Counted from the first letter of the stretch, positions 19,201 to 28,335 are shown. The stretch is DNA of 64,000 nucleotides from Streptomyces albiflavescens (GCF_014645835.1 NZ_BMMM01000001.1:124001-188000); one strand, 5' to 3'. Program-made: numbers and translations. Notes: generated from the letters alone by a model not told the origin.

Positions 19201-20415
19201 ATGCTGTCCACAGAGTCCGCCGACGTGGTGCGGGCCACACTGCCCGTGGTGGCCGAGTCACTTGACGAGATCACCAGCCATTTCTACGGCGCCATGTTCC
19301 GCGACCGGCCGGAGCTGCTCGACGGGATGTTCAACCGCGGCAACCAGGCCAACGGCGCCCAGCGCCGTGCCCTGGCCGGCTCGATCGCCGTGTTCGCGAC
19401 CGCGCTGCTGGAGGAGCCGGATGTCCGGCCCGACGCCCTGCTGAGCCGTATCGCCCACAAGCACGCCGCTGTCGGGGTCGCCGACGATCAGTACACGATC
19501 GTGCACAAGTACCTGTTCGGCGCGATGGCCGAGGTCCTCGGCGACGCGGTCACCCCGGAGGTGGCCGCCGCCTGGGACGAGGTGTACTGGCTGATGGCCG
19601 GTGCCCTGATCGGCCAGGAGGCCCGGCTGTATCAGAACGCGGGAATGCTGCCCGGCCGGACCTGGCGACAATGGACGGTCGTCGAACGCCGCGACGAGAC
19701 CCCGGACGTGGTGTCCTTCGTGCTGCGTCCGGCCGACGATGAACCCGCTCCGAGGGCTCGGGCCGGTCAGTACGTGAGCATTCGCGTCCGCATGCCCGAC
19801 GGCGTACTCCAGTTGCGCCAGTACAGTCTGTCCTCGGACCCGGGCGGGGAACTGCGGCGGATCACCGTCAAGCGGGTCGCCGGCCCGGCCGGCGGGCCGG
19901 ACGGCGAGGTCTCCAACCTGCTGCACGACGGGGTTCGCACGGGCGACGAGCTCACGCTCTCCGCACCCTTCGGCGATGTCGTCCTCGACGATCCGGCCGA
20001 CGCCACCGCTCCGCTCGTGCTCGTCTCGGCGGGCATCGGCTGCACGCCCATGACGGGCATGCTGGCTCATCTCACCGCCATCGGATCCAGCCGGCGGGTC
20101 CTCGTCCTGCACGCCGACCGCTCCCCTGCCGAACACGCCCTGCGCACCGAGACGCGGGGACTCGTCGAGCAATTGCCGGCCGCCCGAGCCGTGTTCTGGT
20201 ACGAGCACCCCGGACCGGAGGAACCCGCCGCCCGCGTCGGCCTGATGGACCTGGACGGAGTCGAACTGCCCGACGGCGCCACGGTGTTCCTGTGCGGCCC
20301 GCTGCCGTTCATGCGCGCAGTGCGCGGCCAGTTGCTGCGCGCCGGAGTCCCGGCACGGCGCGTCCGGTACGAAGTCTTCGGCCCCGACCTGTGGCTGCCC
20401 GGTCCGATCGCCTGA
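19201..20415 (+). CDS. hmp: Flavohaemoglobin, NO dioxygenase
   Basis: A 404-residue flavohaemoglobin that oxidises NO to nitrate using O2 and NAD(P)H. The globin domain (residues 1-140) has the distal Gln region NRGNQANGAQRRALA and the proximal His in AHKHAAVGV. The reductase domain carries the FAD motif RQYSLS and the NAD(P) motif VSAGIGCTPMTGML, and ends near VFGPDLWLP. The start ATG follows GGGAGGCTTC. It is followed 40 nt later by the ribosome-hibernation gene, so the two likely form an operon. Under low oxygen it may also reduce NO (family knowledge). A palindrome stands at 19066-19081. Confidence 0.95.
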   Translation: MLSTESADVVRATLPVVAESLDEITSHFYGAMFRDRPELLDGMFNRGNQANGAQRRALAGSIAVFATALLEEPDVRPDALLSRIAHKHAAVGVADDQYTIVHKYLFGAMAEVLGDAVTPEVAAAWDEVYWLMAGALIGQEARLYQNAGMLPGRTWRQWTVVERRDETPDVVSFVLRPADDEPAPRARAGQYVSIRVRMPDGVLQLRQYSLSSDPGGELRRITVKRVAGPAGGPDGEVSNLLHDGVRTGDELTLSAPFGDVVLDDPADATAPLVLVSAGIGCTPMTGMLAHLTAIGSSRRVLVLHADRSPAEHALRTETRGLVEQLPAARAVFWYEHPGPEEPAARVGLMDLDGVELPDGATVFLCGPLPFMRAVRGQLLRAGVPARRVRYEVFGPDLWLPGPIA

Positions 20416-20455
20416 ACCACGACGGACATCCTGATGCTCTGAAGGAGAAATCCAT

Positions 20456-20875
20456 ATGACCGGCGACCACGCCCAAGCCCGAACCACTTCCGCGGTGCGG
20501 TTGCGCTCCGACGGCGCGGTGGACGAGGAGACCCTCACGTACGCGCGAGTGAAGATCGACGCCGTCGCGGGCCGGCCGGGACTGCCCGCCGTCACCGGTG
20601 AGGTGCGGATCACCAAGGCAGCCGCCCATCACGCGGACCGCCCTTGGTCGGCCACGGCCGAGCTGCACGTCGGTGACCGCCAAGTGGTCGTCCACGCCGA
20701 GGAGGCCACCGGCCACGAGCTCGTCGACCAGCTCCAGGACCGGCTGCGCCGTCAGACCGCCAAGGCCGCCCGGGACAGCGGCCACCGGGCGACGACCCCG
20801 CCCTGGCGCGGCGCCGACCCGGCCTCCCGTCCTTCCGAAGCGAGCGGCAACGCGGCGGACCCGCACGGGACGTGA
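20456..20875 (+). CDS. HPF/RaiA-like ribosome hibernation factor
   Basis: A 139-residue protein resembling the S30AE (sigma-54 modulation, HPF/YfiA) domain. The first strand region has AVRLRSDGAVDEETLTYARV, then VTGEVRITKA, ATAELHVGDRQVVVHAEEAT and an ending helix ELVDQLQDRLRRQT. Such proteins bind the 30S decoding region and silence ribosomes; the mycobacterial dormancy regulon encodes a comparable factor. It lacks the long C-terminal dimerisation domain, so it is of the short type with a disordered proline-rich tail. AAGGAGAAATCCAT precedes the ATG. A hairpin terminator follows at 20894-20921. Confidence 0.78.
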   Translation: MTGDHAQARTTSAVRLRSDGAVDEETLTYARVKIDAVAGRPGLPAVTGEVRITKAAAHHADRPWSATAELHVGDRQVVVHAEEATGHELVDQLQDRLRRQTAKAARDSGHRATTPPWRGADPASRPSEASGNAADPHGT

Positions 20876-20893
20876 GCGTCCGGTGCGCACAGC

Positions 20894-20921
20894 CCCGGTC
20901 GGTGACGGCCCACCGACCGGG
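20894..20921 (+). terminator. Hairpin terminator after the hibernation factor gene
   Basis: An 11-bp perfect stem (CCCGGTCGGTG and its complement) around a 6-nt loop begins 19 nt after the stop codon at 20875. Confidence 0.7.
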
Positions 20922-20971
20922 CCGAATCCTCTTCGCGCGCCTGCGCGCGGGCGCTGTGCAGGGCCGTTCCA

Positions 20972-20985
20972 GGGCCGACCGGACC
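20972..20985. promoter_or_regulatory. Candidate DevR-box upstream of oleate hydratase
   Basis: GGGCCGACCGGACC, one base off the palindrome consensus, lies 98 nt before the start at 21083. Confidence 0.45.
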
Positions 20986-21082
20986 ACACCGGTGACCTAC
21001 GGCTCACTGACGGCGGCCACGGCCGCAGGAAACCGTGGGCTGTGTGATTCCCGGTCGACGGGCGAGAACGAGGAGTTGTGTG

Positions 21083-22654
21083 ATGGCGAAGGCGTATCTG
21101 GTGGGCAGCGGCATCGCGGCGCTGGCCGCGGCGACGTTCCTGATCCGTGACGGAGGCTTCGACGGAACGGACATCCATCTCTTCGAGGAGCAGCGGCGGA
21201 TGGGCGGCAGCCTGGACGCGGGCGGCACGGCGGACGCCGGCTACAGCATGCGCGGCGGGCGGATGTTCGAGGCCGAATTCCGCTGCACGTATGACCTGCT
21301 GTCCGGCATTCCCTCACTCGACGACCCCGCGGTGTCGGTGACGCAGGACATCCTCGCCGGGCACGAGGAGTTCGCCTGGAACGACATCTCGCGTCTCGTC
21401 GACGAGGAGGGAAAGATCGTCGACGCCCGCTCGATGGGGTTCTCCGAGCGGGACCGGCTGGACCTGGTCCGCTGTCTGGCAGTCCCGGAGGGACATCTGG
21501 ACGGCAAGCGCATCACCGACTGCTTCGGCGAGCACTTCTTCACCACGAACTTCTGGTTCATGTGGTGCACCACGTTCGCGTTTCAGCCCTGGCACAGCGC
21601 CATCGAGTTCCGCCGCTATCTCAGACGCTTCATCCACCTCCTCCCCGAGTTCTCGTCGATGTCGGGCATTTACCGGACCCGCTACAACCAGTACGACTCC
21701 ATCGTGCGGCCTCTGACGGACTGGCTGCGGGACCGCGGCGTCAGTCTCCACACCGGATGCCACGTCATCGACCTGGGACTCGTGCCGGGGCACCGGAGCA
21801 CCACGGTCGACCGTCTCTACCTGTCCCGCAACGGGCGCGACGAGCAGATCGACGTGGCTCCCTCGGACCTCGTCCTGGTCACCAACGGTTCCATGACCGA
21901 CGCCTCCAGCCTCGGCTCGCACACCACGGCACCGCCGCCGCCTCCCCGGCGCTCGGACGCGTGGCTGCTCTGGCACCGACTGGCCAGGGGACGCGACGAC
22001 TTCGGCAATCCGGACGCCTTCGACAAGCACGTCAAGGAGTCCCGGTGGGAGTCGTTCACCGTCACGACCAAGGACCCGGCTTTCCTCGACGCGCTCAAGG
22101 AGTTCAGCGGCCGGGAGACCGGTAAGGGCGGCCTGATGACCTTCACCGACTCCAACTGGCTGCTCACCATCGTCGCCAACCGCCAGCCCGTCTACCGCGA
22201 CCAGCCCGAGGACGTCGGAGTCTGGTGGGGCTACGGCCTGTTCCCCGGCCGGGCGGGCAACCACACCGTGAAGCCGATGACGATGTGCTCGGGCGGGGAG
22301 ATCCTCGAGGAGGTCCTACACCATCTGCGGTTCGACAAGCACGTGACGGACCGCGTCCGGAAGACCTCCACCGTCGTGCCCTGTCTGATGCCGTACATCA
22401 CCAGCCAGTTCCTCGTCCGACGCCGCGACGACCGCCCCGAGGTCGTGCCCAAGGGGTCGGTGAACCTCGCCTTCATCGGTCAGTTCGCCGAGGTGCCCGA
22501 CGACGTCGTCTTCACCGTCGAGTACTCCGTACGCACCGCGTGGACAGCGGTCGCTCAACTCCTCGGGCTCGACAAGCGGCCGCCCGAGGTCTACAAGGGG
22601 CACCACGATCCCCACGTACTGGCGGGCGCGCTCGAGACCCTGCACCGGAGGTAG
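21083..22654 (+). CDS. ohyA: Oleate hydratase (MCRA family)
   Basis: A 523-residue flavoprotein of the myosin-cross-reactive-antigen family, which adds water across the cis-9 double bond of unsaturated fatty acids. The FAD-binding start is VGSGIAALAAATFLIRDGG, followed by GRMFEAEFRCTYDLL, which holds the family's catalytic Glu. Conserved downstream blocks are TTNFWFMWCTTFAFQPWHSA and VEYSVRTAWTAV. The ATG at 21083 follows GAGGAGTTGTGTG. It has its own candidate DevR-box at 20972-20985. A role in membrane-lipid detoxification or remodelling during dormancy is inferred. Confidence 0.93.
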   Translation: MAKAYLVGSGIAALAAATFLIRDGGFDGTDIHLFEEQRRMGGSLDAGGTADAGYSMRGGRMFEAEFRCTYDLLSGIPSLDDPAVSVTQDILAGHEEFAWNDISRLVDEEGKIVDARSMGFSERDRLDLVRCLAVPEGHLDGKRITDCFGEHFFTTNFWFMWCTTFAFQPWHSAIEFRRYLRRFIHLLPEFSSMSGIYRTRYNQYDSIVRPLTDWLRDRGVSLHTGCHVIDLGLVPGHRSTTVDRLYLSRNGRDEQIDVAPSDLVLVTNGSMTDASSLGSHTTAPPPPPRRSDAWLLWHRLARGRDDFGNPDAFDKHVKESRWESFTVTTKDPAFLDALKEFSGRETGKGGLMTFTDSNWLLTIVANRQPVYRDQPEDVGVWWGYGLFPGRAGNHTVKPMTMCSGGEILEEVLHHLRFDKHVTDRVRKTSTVVPCLMPYITSQFLVRRRDDRPEVVPKGSVNLAFIGQFAEVPDDVVFTVEYSVRTAWTAVAQLLGLDKRPPEVYKGHHDPHVLAGALETLHRR

Positions 22655-23032
22655 TTCGCGTGGCGCCGGTCTCGCGATGGCGCCGCAAACTCCGGGCGGG
22701 CGTGTGGTCGGAGTCCGGATGTTCTTGCCGCCGAAGCCGCTGTCGCGGACTAGGAGTCGGCCTCGGGGCTGTCGTGGTGTGCCGTGCACGGGTCAATCCC
22801 TCGTCGCGTGGGACGCCTTGAGGCGACCGGTCCCAGTTGCCGGGACCTTGGTCCCGCAGTACGGGTTCTGTCGCATCGGGCCCGAGATCCGGTGCACTTT
22901 GAACAGGAACCGTTCCATCCGCCGAGTGTCGGTCGAGTTGGCGTATGGCCGCGGGGCACGACAGCCCTCACGAGCTGCGGGCTACGAGTACCCCCGTGGA
23001 TGCGCTGGTGGGCCGGAAGCGCCGGCACCGGC
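22655..23032. other. Intergenic stretch, no convincing gene
   Basis: About 380 bp between two convergent genes. A short minus-strand stretch near 22725 reads VRDSGFGGKN, slightly reminiscent of transposase text, but it is far too short to assign. Confidence 0.4.
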
Positions 23033-24028
23033 CTATTCCACGTCCAGCACATCCCGCACCGGTCGGCGTGGAGTGGCCGGGCCCTGCGGGCCGTACCCGA
23101 GGCGCAGGACCATCTGTACGTGGCCCATGTCCGACAGCGGATCGCGCGCCAGGCCACGCAGATCCGGCCACTCCAGGGCGTGCGAGGTGAGGGAGGTGGC
23201 CAGATCGTGGTGGGTGGCCAGCAGGAGGACGCGCTCCATTGCCTGTCCGGCGCACAACCAGTCCCTCGGCCGGTCCTCCCGTGTCCCCAGGAGCGCCAGG
23301 TGCGGGTTCCGCTCGAAGGCGGTGGCTCCGCGGTCGGCCACCGCCCGGCGGCCGGCGAAGTCGCGCACCGGTGCCTTGCCGTCCCGTTTGCGGGGGCCGA
23401 AGGCGTATTCGGGGATGCCCTCGACCGCCGTGTCCGCCTCGTCGGCGCCGATACGCGTCCAGCGCGCCACATCCTCCATGCGGCCGGGGTCCACCGCGTC
23501 GCGGCCCTCGGCGTCGTGGACCAGCTCCTCCAACAGATCCACGTGCCATGCGGAGGGGAAGAGCAGTTGGGCGCCTTCCTCCCGGGCGGCGTCGACGAGG
23601 GCAGCCTGAACGTCGGCCGGGATGTCGGTGTCCGCGAACGGCCAACGGCTGGTGTGCCGTCGGCGGATCGCCGGATACAGCTCAGCCAGGGAGTCTGGGG
23701 CCTCAGCGTCGACAGGATCGGACAGACGAACCGCGGCGAGCAGCGACTGGTCCGTGGAGTCGGGCAGCAGCTGAACGTCCGGCCGCCGGCCCGCCCGCAT
23801 CGCGGCGACGCGCAGATTGAGCAGGGCCGCACCGCAGCCCAGATGCAGCGCGCGGCGGTCGGGGTCGGTACCGGGCATGGCGCGCTCCAGGTCGGCACGG
23901 AGCTGCACGGTCTGGCTGTCGCGTAGGAAGCGGAATCTCCAGGGCTGCGCATTATGCATCGACGGAGCGGCAGTCGCGTCGGCGACCAGCGCCGAAACGG
24001 ACGTGATCTCAAGCGGTGGCACCGGCAT
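23033..24028 (-). CDS. Acg-family nitroreductase-like protein, second copy
   Basis: A 331-residue paralogue of the protein at 736-1737. It opens with AAPSMHNAQPWRFRF, the Acg hallmark, and ends with QMVLRLGYGPQGPATPRRPV, which closely parallels the end of the first copy. It has a flavin-binding fold, and classical nitroreductase activity is doubtful for this family. The start ATG at 24028 follows GGGAGGTGTC; an upstream ATG 54 nt earlier lacks this spacing. No clear copy of the recurring palindrome was seen within 120 nt upstream. It is convergent with ohyA. Confidence 0.88.
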   Translation of the reverse strand: MPVPPLEITSVSALVADATAAPSMHNAQPWRFRFLRDSQTVQLRADLERAMPGTDPDRRALHLGCGAALLNLRVAAMRAGRRPDVQLLPDSTDQSLLAAVRLSDPVDAEAPDSLAELYPAIRRRHTSRWPFADTDIPADVQAALVDAAREEGAQLLFPSAWHVDLLEELVHDAEGRDAVDPGRMEDVARWTRIGADEADTAVEGIPEYAFGPRKRDGKAPVRDFAGRRAVADRGATAFERNPHLALLGTREDRPRDWLCAGQAMERVLLLATHHDLATSLTSHALEWPDLRGLARDPLSDMGHVQMVLRLGYGPQGPATPRRPVRDVLDVE

Positions 24029-24555
24029 GACACCTCCCTGGGGACCAACGGGCGGCTCTCGTCCGGCGAGCCTCGCCTGCACCTTGGAGCCCCTCGGACA
24101 GGTGGACTCTCCGACTGCGCCCGGACGGGACGGGCGAGGCCCCTTCCCCCGCCATTGTCTGACAAAAGCTCCACAACGCCCTCATGGATGAGCCCGGCGG
24201 TGCGTTCGCACTGGCAGGGAGCAGAGTGAAAGTCCCGGAAAAGCACAGTTCCAACGCGACTGATGCGGATGACACCTCTCACACTCAGGTCTGCCGGGCC
24301 GGCCGCCGTCAGCCGTTGCCGGGGCCTGCGGCGTGCACGCGGCTTCCGGGCCGTGGCTCGAGCGGAGCAACCTCTGTGAGTAGCGCATCCGCTGCCAGTG
24401 CTCCGGGCAGGTTTCGGCCCATTCGGCGGCCCATCGGCCGGGCAGGGTACGTCCCGGCCAGTGGGCCGATGCCTACCGCGTCCAGTACAGGCGCTCGACT
24501 GCGCAAGGGGCCACTCGGGCATGATGGGACCACGGTGTGAGGGAGGGGGACACGA
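24029..24555. other. Spacer with candidate devS promoter
   Basis: About 530 bp between the divergent nitroreductase and sensor kinase genes. The last 130 bp are rich in half-palindromes of the recurring type: GGCCCATCGGCCGGG at 24428-24442 and GGGTACGTCCC at 24445-24455, about 100-130 nt before the kinase start. Nothing coding was recognised. Confidence 0.4.
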
Positions 24556-26298
24556 ATGGACCAGAGCGCGCACGATCCGCAGGCACCGGCCGCTGGTCCA
24601 TCGATGCCGCAGCTGCGCCTGGACCAACTGCTGGAGGAGCTGCAGGAGCAGGTGAAGCGCGTCCGTGGCACCCAGAACCGGGTGCACACCCTGCTGGACG
24701 CGGTCCTGGCCATCGGCAGCGACCTGGACCTGGACGTGGTGCTGCATCAGATCGTGGAGTCCGCGGTGCAGCTGGTCGACTGCCGCTATGGGGCGCTCGG
24801 GGTCGTCGGCGACGAGGGCGGCATCAAGCAGTTCATTACGGTGGGAGTGGACGACGAGACCATCGCCCGCATAGGCCACTATCCGCTGGGCGAGGGCATC
24901 CTCGGCCTGCTCATCCGAAAGCCCCACCCGCTGCGCCTCTCTGTACTCAGCGATCACCCGGACTCCGTCGGCTTCCCGCCCGGCCACCCGCCGATGACCA
25001 CATTCCTCGGAACTCCGGTCCAGGTCCGCGACCGGATCTTCGGCAACCTGTACCTGACTGAGAAGAACGGCGGGGCGCAGTTCGACGCAGAAGACGAAGC
25101 AGTACTGCGCACGCTCGGCGCGGCGGCCGGCGTGGCGATCGACAATGCCCGGCTCTACGACGACGCGCGCCGCCGCGAACGCTGGCTGGCGGCGAGCAGC
25201 GAGCTGACCCGTACCCTGCTGTCGGGCGCCGATCCCGCCGAGGTCCTGCGCTCCTTCACCGCCACGGTGCGGGAGTTGGCCCGCGCGGACCTGGTCACCC
25301 TGGCAGTGCCGGTGGGCGCGGCGGGAAACCTGGTCATCGAGGCAGCGGACGGAACCGACGCCGACCGGCTGCAGGGCCTGGCCCTGCCCGACGGCACCAG
25401 CCTGGCCGCCAAGGTGTTCAGCTCCGGTGAGACGATCGTCAGCACGTCTCTCAGCCAGGATCCGCGCGCGGAGGCCGAGAGTGCCTCTGCGTTGGAACTG
25501 GGTCCGGCGTTCTTGATTCCGCTGGGCACTCCCGAGCGCGTCCGCGGTGTCCTGCAGGTCGCAAACCAACAGGGCGGCCCCGCGTTCCCCGATGCCACCG
25601 TCGAGATGATCGCCGGGTTCGCCGGTCACGCCGCGCTCGCTCTGGAGATCGCCGAACACCGCCGTGACGCCGAGCAGCTGCTCGTCCTGAACGACCGCGA
25701 TCGCATCGCCCGCGACCTGCACGATCTGGCCATCCAGCGGCTGTTCGCCAGTGGGCTCAGTCTGCAATCGGTCCTCAACCGCCTCACCGACCGACCTGAG
25801 GTGGCCGACCGCGTCCAGCGGGTGGTGGACGACCTCGACGACACGATCAAGGTCGTCCGTTCCACTATCTATGCCCTGCGCGAAAGTGACCGCTCCAAAG
25901 CCACCGGTCTGCGTGCCCGGCTGGTGGCCGAGGTGAGCCAGGCGGCGGAGACGCTTGGCTTCGCCCCCGCTCTGCGCATGAGCGGCCTGCTGGACACCGA
26001 CGTCCCGGAGGACCACCGCGAACAGCTTCTCGCGGTGCTGCGCGAAGCCCTTTCCAACGCCGCCCGGCATGCCGGCGCCAGTGCCGTGGACATCGGAGTC
26101 GAAGGCACCGATGCCACCTTGCGGCTGCGGGTGGCCGACAACGGCCGCGGCATCGACCCCGCAGCCACCCGCCGCAGCGGTCTGGCCAACATCGCCACCC
26201 GCGCCGAGAATCTCGGCGGCACCTTCGCCCTCATGCCGAACGAGCCCACTGGCACCCTCCTGGAATGGACAGTACCGCTACAGGTCGACGCGGGATGA
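24556..26298 (+). CDS. DevS/DosS-like haem-GAF sensor histidine kinase
   Basis: A 580-residue soluble kinase. GAF-A (about 50-200) keeps His144 in GFPPGHPPM and Tyr166 in NLYLTEK, which align with the proximal haem ligand His149 and distal Tyr171 of M. tuberculosis DosS. GAF-B spans about 215-365. The HisKA_3 helix has the phosphoacceptor His389 in DRIARDLHDLAIQRLFASG; mycobacterial DosS has DHVIQRLF, so His-Val became Leu-Ala beside the active site. HATPase boxes are EALSNAARHAGAS and VADNGRGI. GGGAGGGGG precedes the ATG. It most likely phosphorylates the DevR-like regulator at 3165-3857. A deleted paralogue lies at 44600-45150. Confidence 0.93.
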   Translation: MDQSAHDPQAPAAGPSMPQLRLDQLLEELQEQVKRVRGTQNRVHTLLDAVLAIGSDLDLDVVLHQIVESAVQLVDCRYGALGVVGDEGGIKQFITVGVDDETIARIGHYPLGEGILGLLIRKPHPLRLSVLSDHPDSVGFPPGHPPMTTFLGTPVQVRDRIFGNLYLTEKNGGAQFDAEDEAVLRTLGAAAGVAIDNARLYDDARRRERWLAASSELTRTLLSGADPAEVLRSFTATVRELARADLVTLAVPVGAAGNLVIEAADGTDADRLQGLALPDGTSLAAKVFSSGETIVSTSLSQDPRAEAESASALELGPAFLIPLGTPERVRGVLQVANQQGGPAFPDATVEMIAGFAGHAALALEIAEHRRDAEQLLVLNDRDRIARDLHDLAIQRLFASGLSLQSVLNRLTDRPEVADRVQRVVDDLDDTIKVVRSTIYALRESDRSKATGLRARLVAEVSQAAETLGFAPALRMSGLLDTDVPEDHREQLLAVLREALSNAARHAGASAVDIGVEGTDATLRLRVADNGRGIDPAATRRSGLANIATRAENLGGTFALMPNEPTGTLLEWTVPLQVDAG

Positions 26299-26801
26299 GC
26301 GCCGCGTCGACGCGGCGCCCACGCGAGCGCGCCTGCTGCCGTCCCCGCACCTCCGCCTTTGGGCTGCCCCCTCTGCCAGGCCAGTACCCGACCCACTGCG
26401 CCGCTAGCGGATGGGCCGTTCGGGCTGGACGAGGGTGCCCGACGTGCCGTGGACAATCCCATACGGCCAGGCGTTGATGAATCCGCCGCATAAACCGAAG
26501 GCCTCGCGGACGTATGCGTACGGTCCCCCACTGCCATCCAGGAACGAGGGCCGGTCCGGGCAACCGCTCATGCTCTGCGGGTTCAGTCACCACCGAGGCC
26601 CGACGGGACTACGGGGCGATGTGCCGAAGTCGTGTGCAGCGCCTGCCTGGTCCAGCGGCTACTTGTTGCGCATCCGAACGATGAAGGGGCGCAACGGAGT
26701 TGGACGCGACATCACGTGATATCCAGTCGGTCCGCCCACCGCGCTGGGGACGGGCGGGCCGAAGGGACCGGGGCTGTGCCTTCGACGAGCAGGGAAAGGC
26801 G
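26299..26801. other. Intergenic stretch, no recognisable gene
   Basis: About 500 bp downstream of the sensor kinase gene. A lone GGGCCGTTCGGGC-like half site occurs near 26412. No convincing coding sequence was found on either strand. Confidence 0.4.
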
Positions 26802-27290
26802 ATGGAGCCGGTGAGCAGGTTCCTGATCGACTTTGTCGCTCGGGACAACCGGGCTGGGAACATCCTCAGCTACGCCTACGACCCGCTTGCGTTGGTGGCG
26901 GTGGATGCGCGTGATCCAAGTCGAATGGGACCGGGCAACCCGCTTCCTTGACCGCCACCGAGCCGAGCGCCCGCAAGAGGGACACCGCGAGCCCGCCGAG
27001 CAGGAATGGCACGACTTCCAGCAGTACTTCGAGCTGCGCAAGGTCTCTCATGCCACCTGCGGACGGCCCTACGGCACCCCTGCGAGCACGAACACGCCTG
27101 CATCCATTGCCCCGTCCTCCAGATCGACGCCCGCCAGCGGCCCCGCCTTCTCGAGATCATCCAGAACCTCCGCGAACGCATCCGCGAGGCCCGAGGCAGT
27201 GACAGGCTCGGCGAAGTCGAAGGACTCCAGGGCAGCCTCGATCCCGCCACCGCGCCGGGGTCACCAGTCTCACCCGGGCCCCCGCAGACG
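26802..27290 (+). pseudogene. Tyrosine recombinase/integrase remnant
   Basis: The 5' part encodes a core-binding start: VSRFLIDFVARDNRAG, then after a frameshift near 26880 LRWWRWMRVIQVEWDRAT. It passes straight into the family's C-terminal cysteine-rich tail: WHDFQQYFELRKV, TCGRPYGTPCEHEHACIHC and LGEVEGLQGSLD, with another frameshift near 27080. The catalytic domain with the Arg-His-Arg-Tyr residues, some 300 residues, is missing between them. The element is dead. It may mark an old integration or transposition event near the most decayed part of the window. Confidence 0.75.
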
Positions 27291-27300
27291 GCCGCGGCCG

Positions 27301-27826
27301 CAACCGGTCGACCTTGGAATGCCCGTCTTCACCGACACCCCGCGCCCCTGACGTACGCGACGGGATGGGCCCTGAGGCTCAGCCCACTGAACCCCAGTTG
27401 CGCCATGACTTTGGAACGCCGCCAAAGGCTGGCTGGGGTCTCACGCTGCACTCGCGGGCCGGATGCCGCATTGCCGCAGGAGCCTTCGGTCGTCGGCCGC
27501 GCCGCGTCACGATGCCGGTGAGCACCCGTTGAGCAAGCCGGTGACCTGCGGATTGTGTCGGCGACCACCCTGCCGGCGACTTCAAATCACGTCGCGGCAT
27601 GTTCAGTTACGCGTCGCCCCCCAAGCCGACACGGACCATGTCATCGTAGGTCTGTGGCGTGGCCCTCGGTGCCATGATTGGCCGCGCTCTTGTTCGACAG
27701 CGCGCGACGGTCCGTGTTCACAGATTCCAGGTCTTGGCCATGGCCTCGACGGCCCCCGGCCGCCCCTGTGTAGGAGCGGATCCGGTCCCCCAACCGCTTA
27801 GCCATGACTTACCTGCTGCTGTGTCT
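27301..27826. other. Intergenic stretch, no recognisable gene
   Basis: About 530 bp lying between the integrase remnant and a truncated glycosyltransferase. No supported coding sequence, RNA gene or repeat was seen. Confidence 0.4.
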
Positions 27827-28048
27827 TCATGGACGCGGTGAGAGCGCAGCCGGGAGGCCGAACATCGTCGCGGGCGGGCCGCTGAAGACCCGGTACCCAC
27901 GCTGCCGCAGGCGGGACTCCAGGTCGCCCGAAGCGCAGCATGCGATCTCATGGCCGGCCGCCAGGGCTCCCTCGGCCACGGCGAAAACGCGCGTCAGACC
28001 TCCCCAGGTCCCCATCAAGGGCGAGAACACCGGAATGAGAAGCCTCAT
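27827..28048 (-). pseudogene. Glycosyltransferase (MGT/GT28-like), N-terminal fragment
   Basis: A 73-residue frame starting MRLLIPVFSPLMGTWGGLTR, with EGALAAGHEIACCASG and PPATMFGLPAALS, is the first quarter of an UDP-glycosyltransferase-type protein whose usual length is near 400. GAGGAGGCCCT precedes the ATG, so the original start signals remain. The frame stops at 27827 and no further homology was seen downstream, so it is a 3'-truncated gene. Confidence 0.6.
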
Positions 28049-28119
28049 AGGGCCTCCTCGGGTGAAACGCCTGGAATGTCCACTCTCCCGCAGCGCCCAG
28101 ACCGGCGCCAACGTGGTGA

Positions 28120-28335
28120 TCAGCTTCCCGGGGTGGCCTTTCCGGCGAAGCCGACCATCTGGCACGGGCCGGCCGCCGGCACCGACAGCGGGAGGCCGAG
28201 CCGCTGGAACCTCCACCACTCGACGACGTCCTCTGGCAACCACTCCCGCCACAGGTCCGCCCCTTCGTCGTCAATCGCGGGCCATTCGTTCAGCCCAACG
28301 AGACGGCGGTCAGGGGGAAGCGGGTCACCTGACTA
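28120..28335 (-). pseudogene. Unidentified tryptophan-rich coding remnant
   Basis: A minus-strand frame bounded by stops and without a start codon reads LVGLNEWPAIDDEGADLWRE followed by WLPEDVVEWWRFQRL. The composition (five Trp in about 30 residues, acidic) looks like genuine protein rather than a shadow frame, but I do not recognise the family. It is listed because it resembles the truncated neighbours. Confidence 0.3.

Noticed and set aside
16659..19265. 868-codon open frame on the plus strand across pflB
   Set aside because: It is antisense to a full-length pyruvate formate-lyase with all catalytic residues, has low-complexity composition and no ribosome binding site.
22750..26070. Over 1,000-codon minus-strand frame spanning the nitroreductase and sensor kinase genes
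   Set aside because: It is antisense to the kinase and out of frame with the nitroreductase; no coherent domain was seen.
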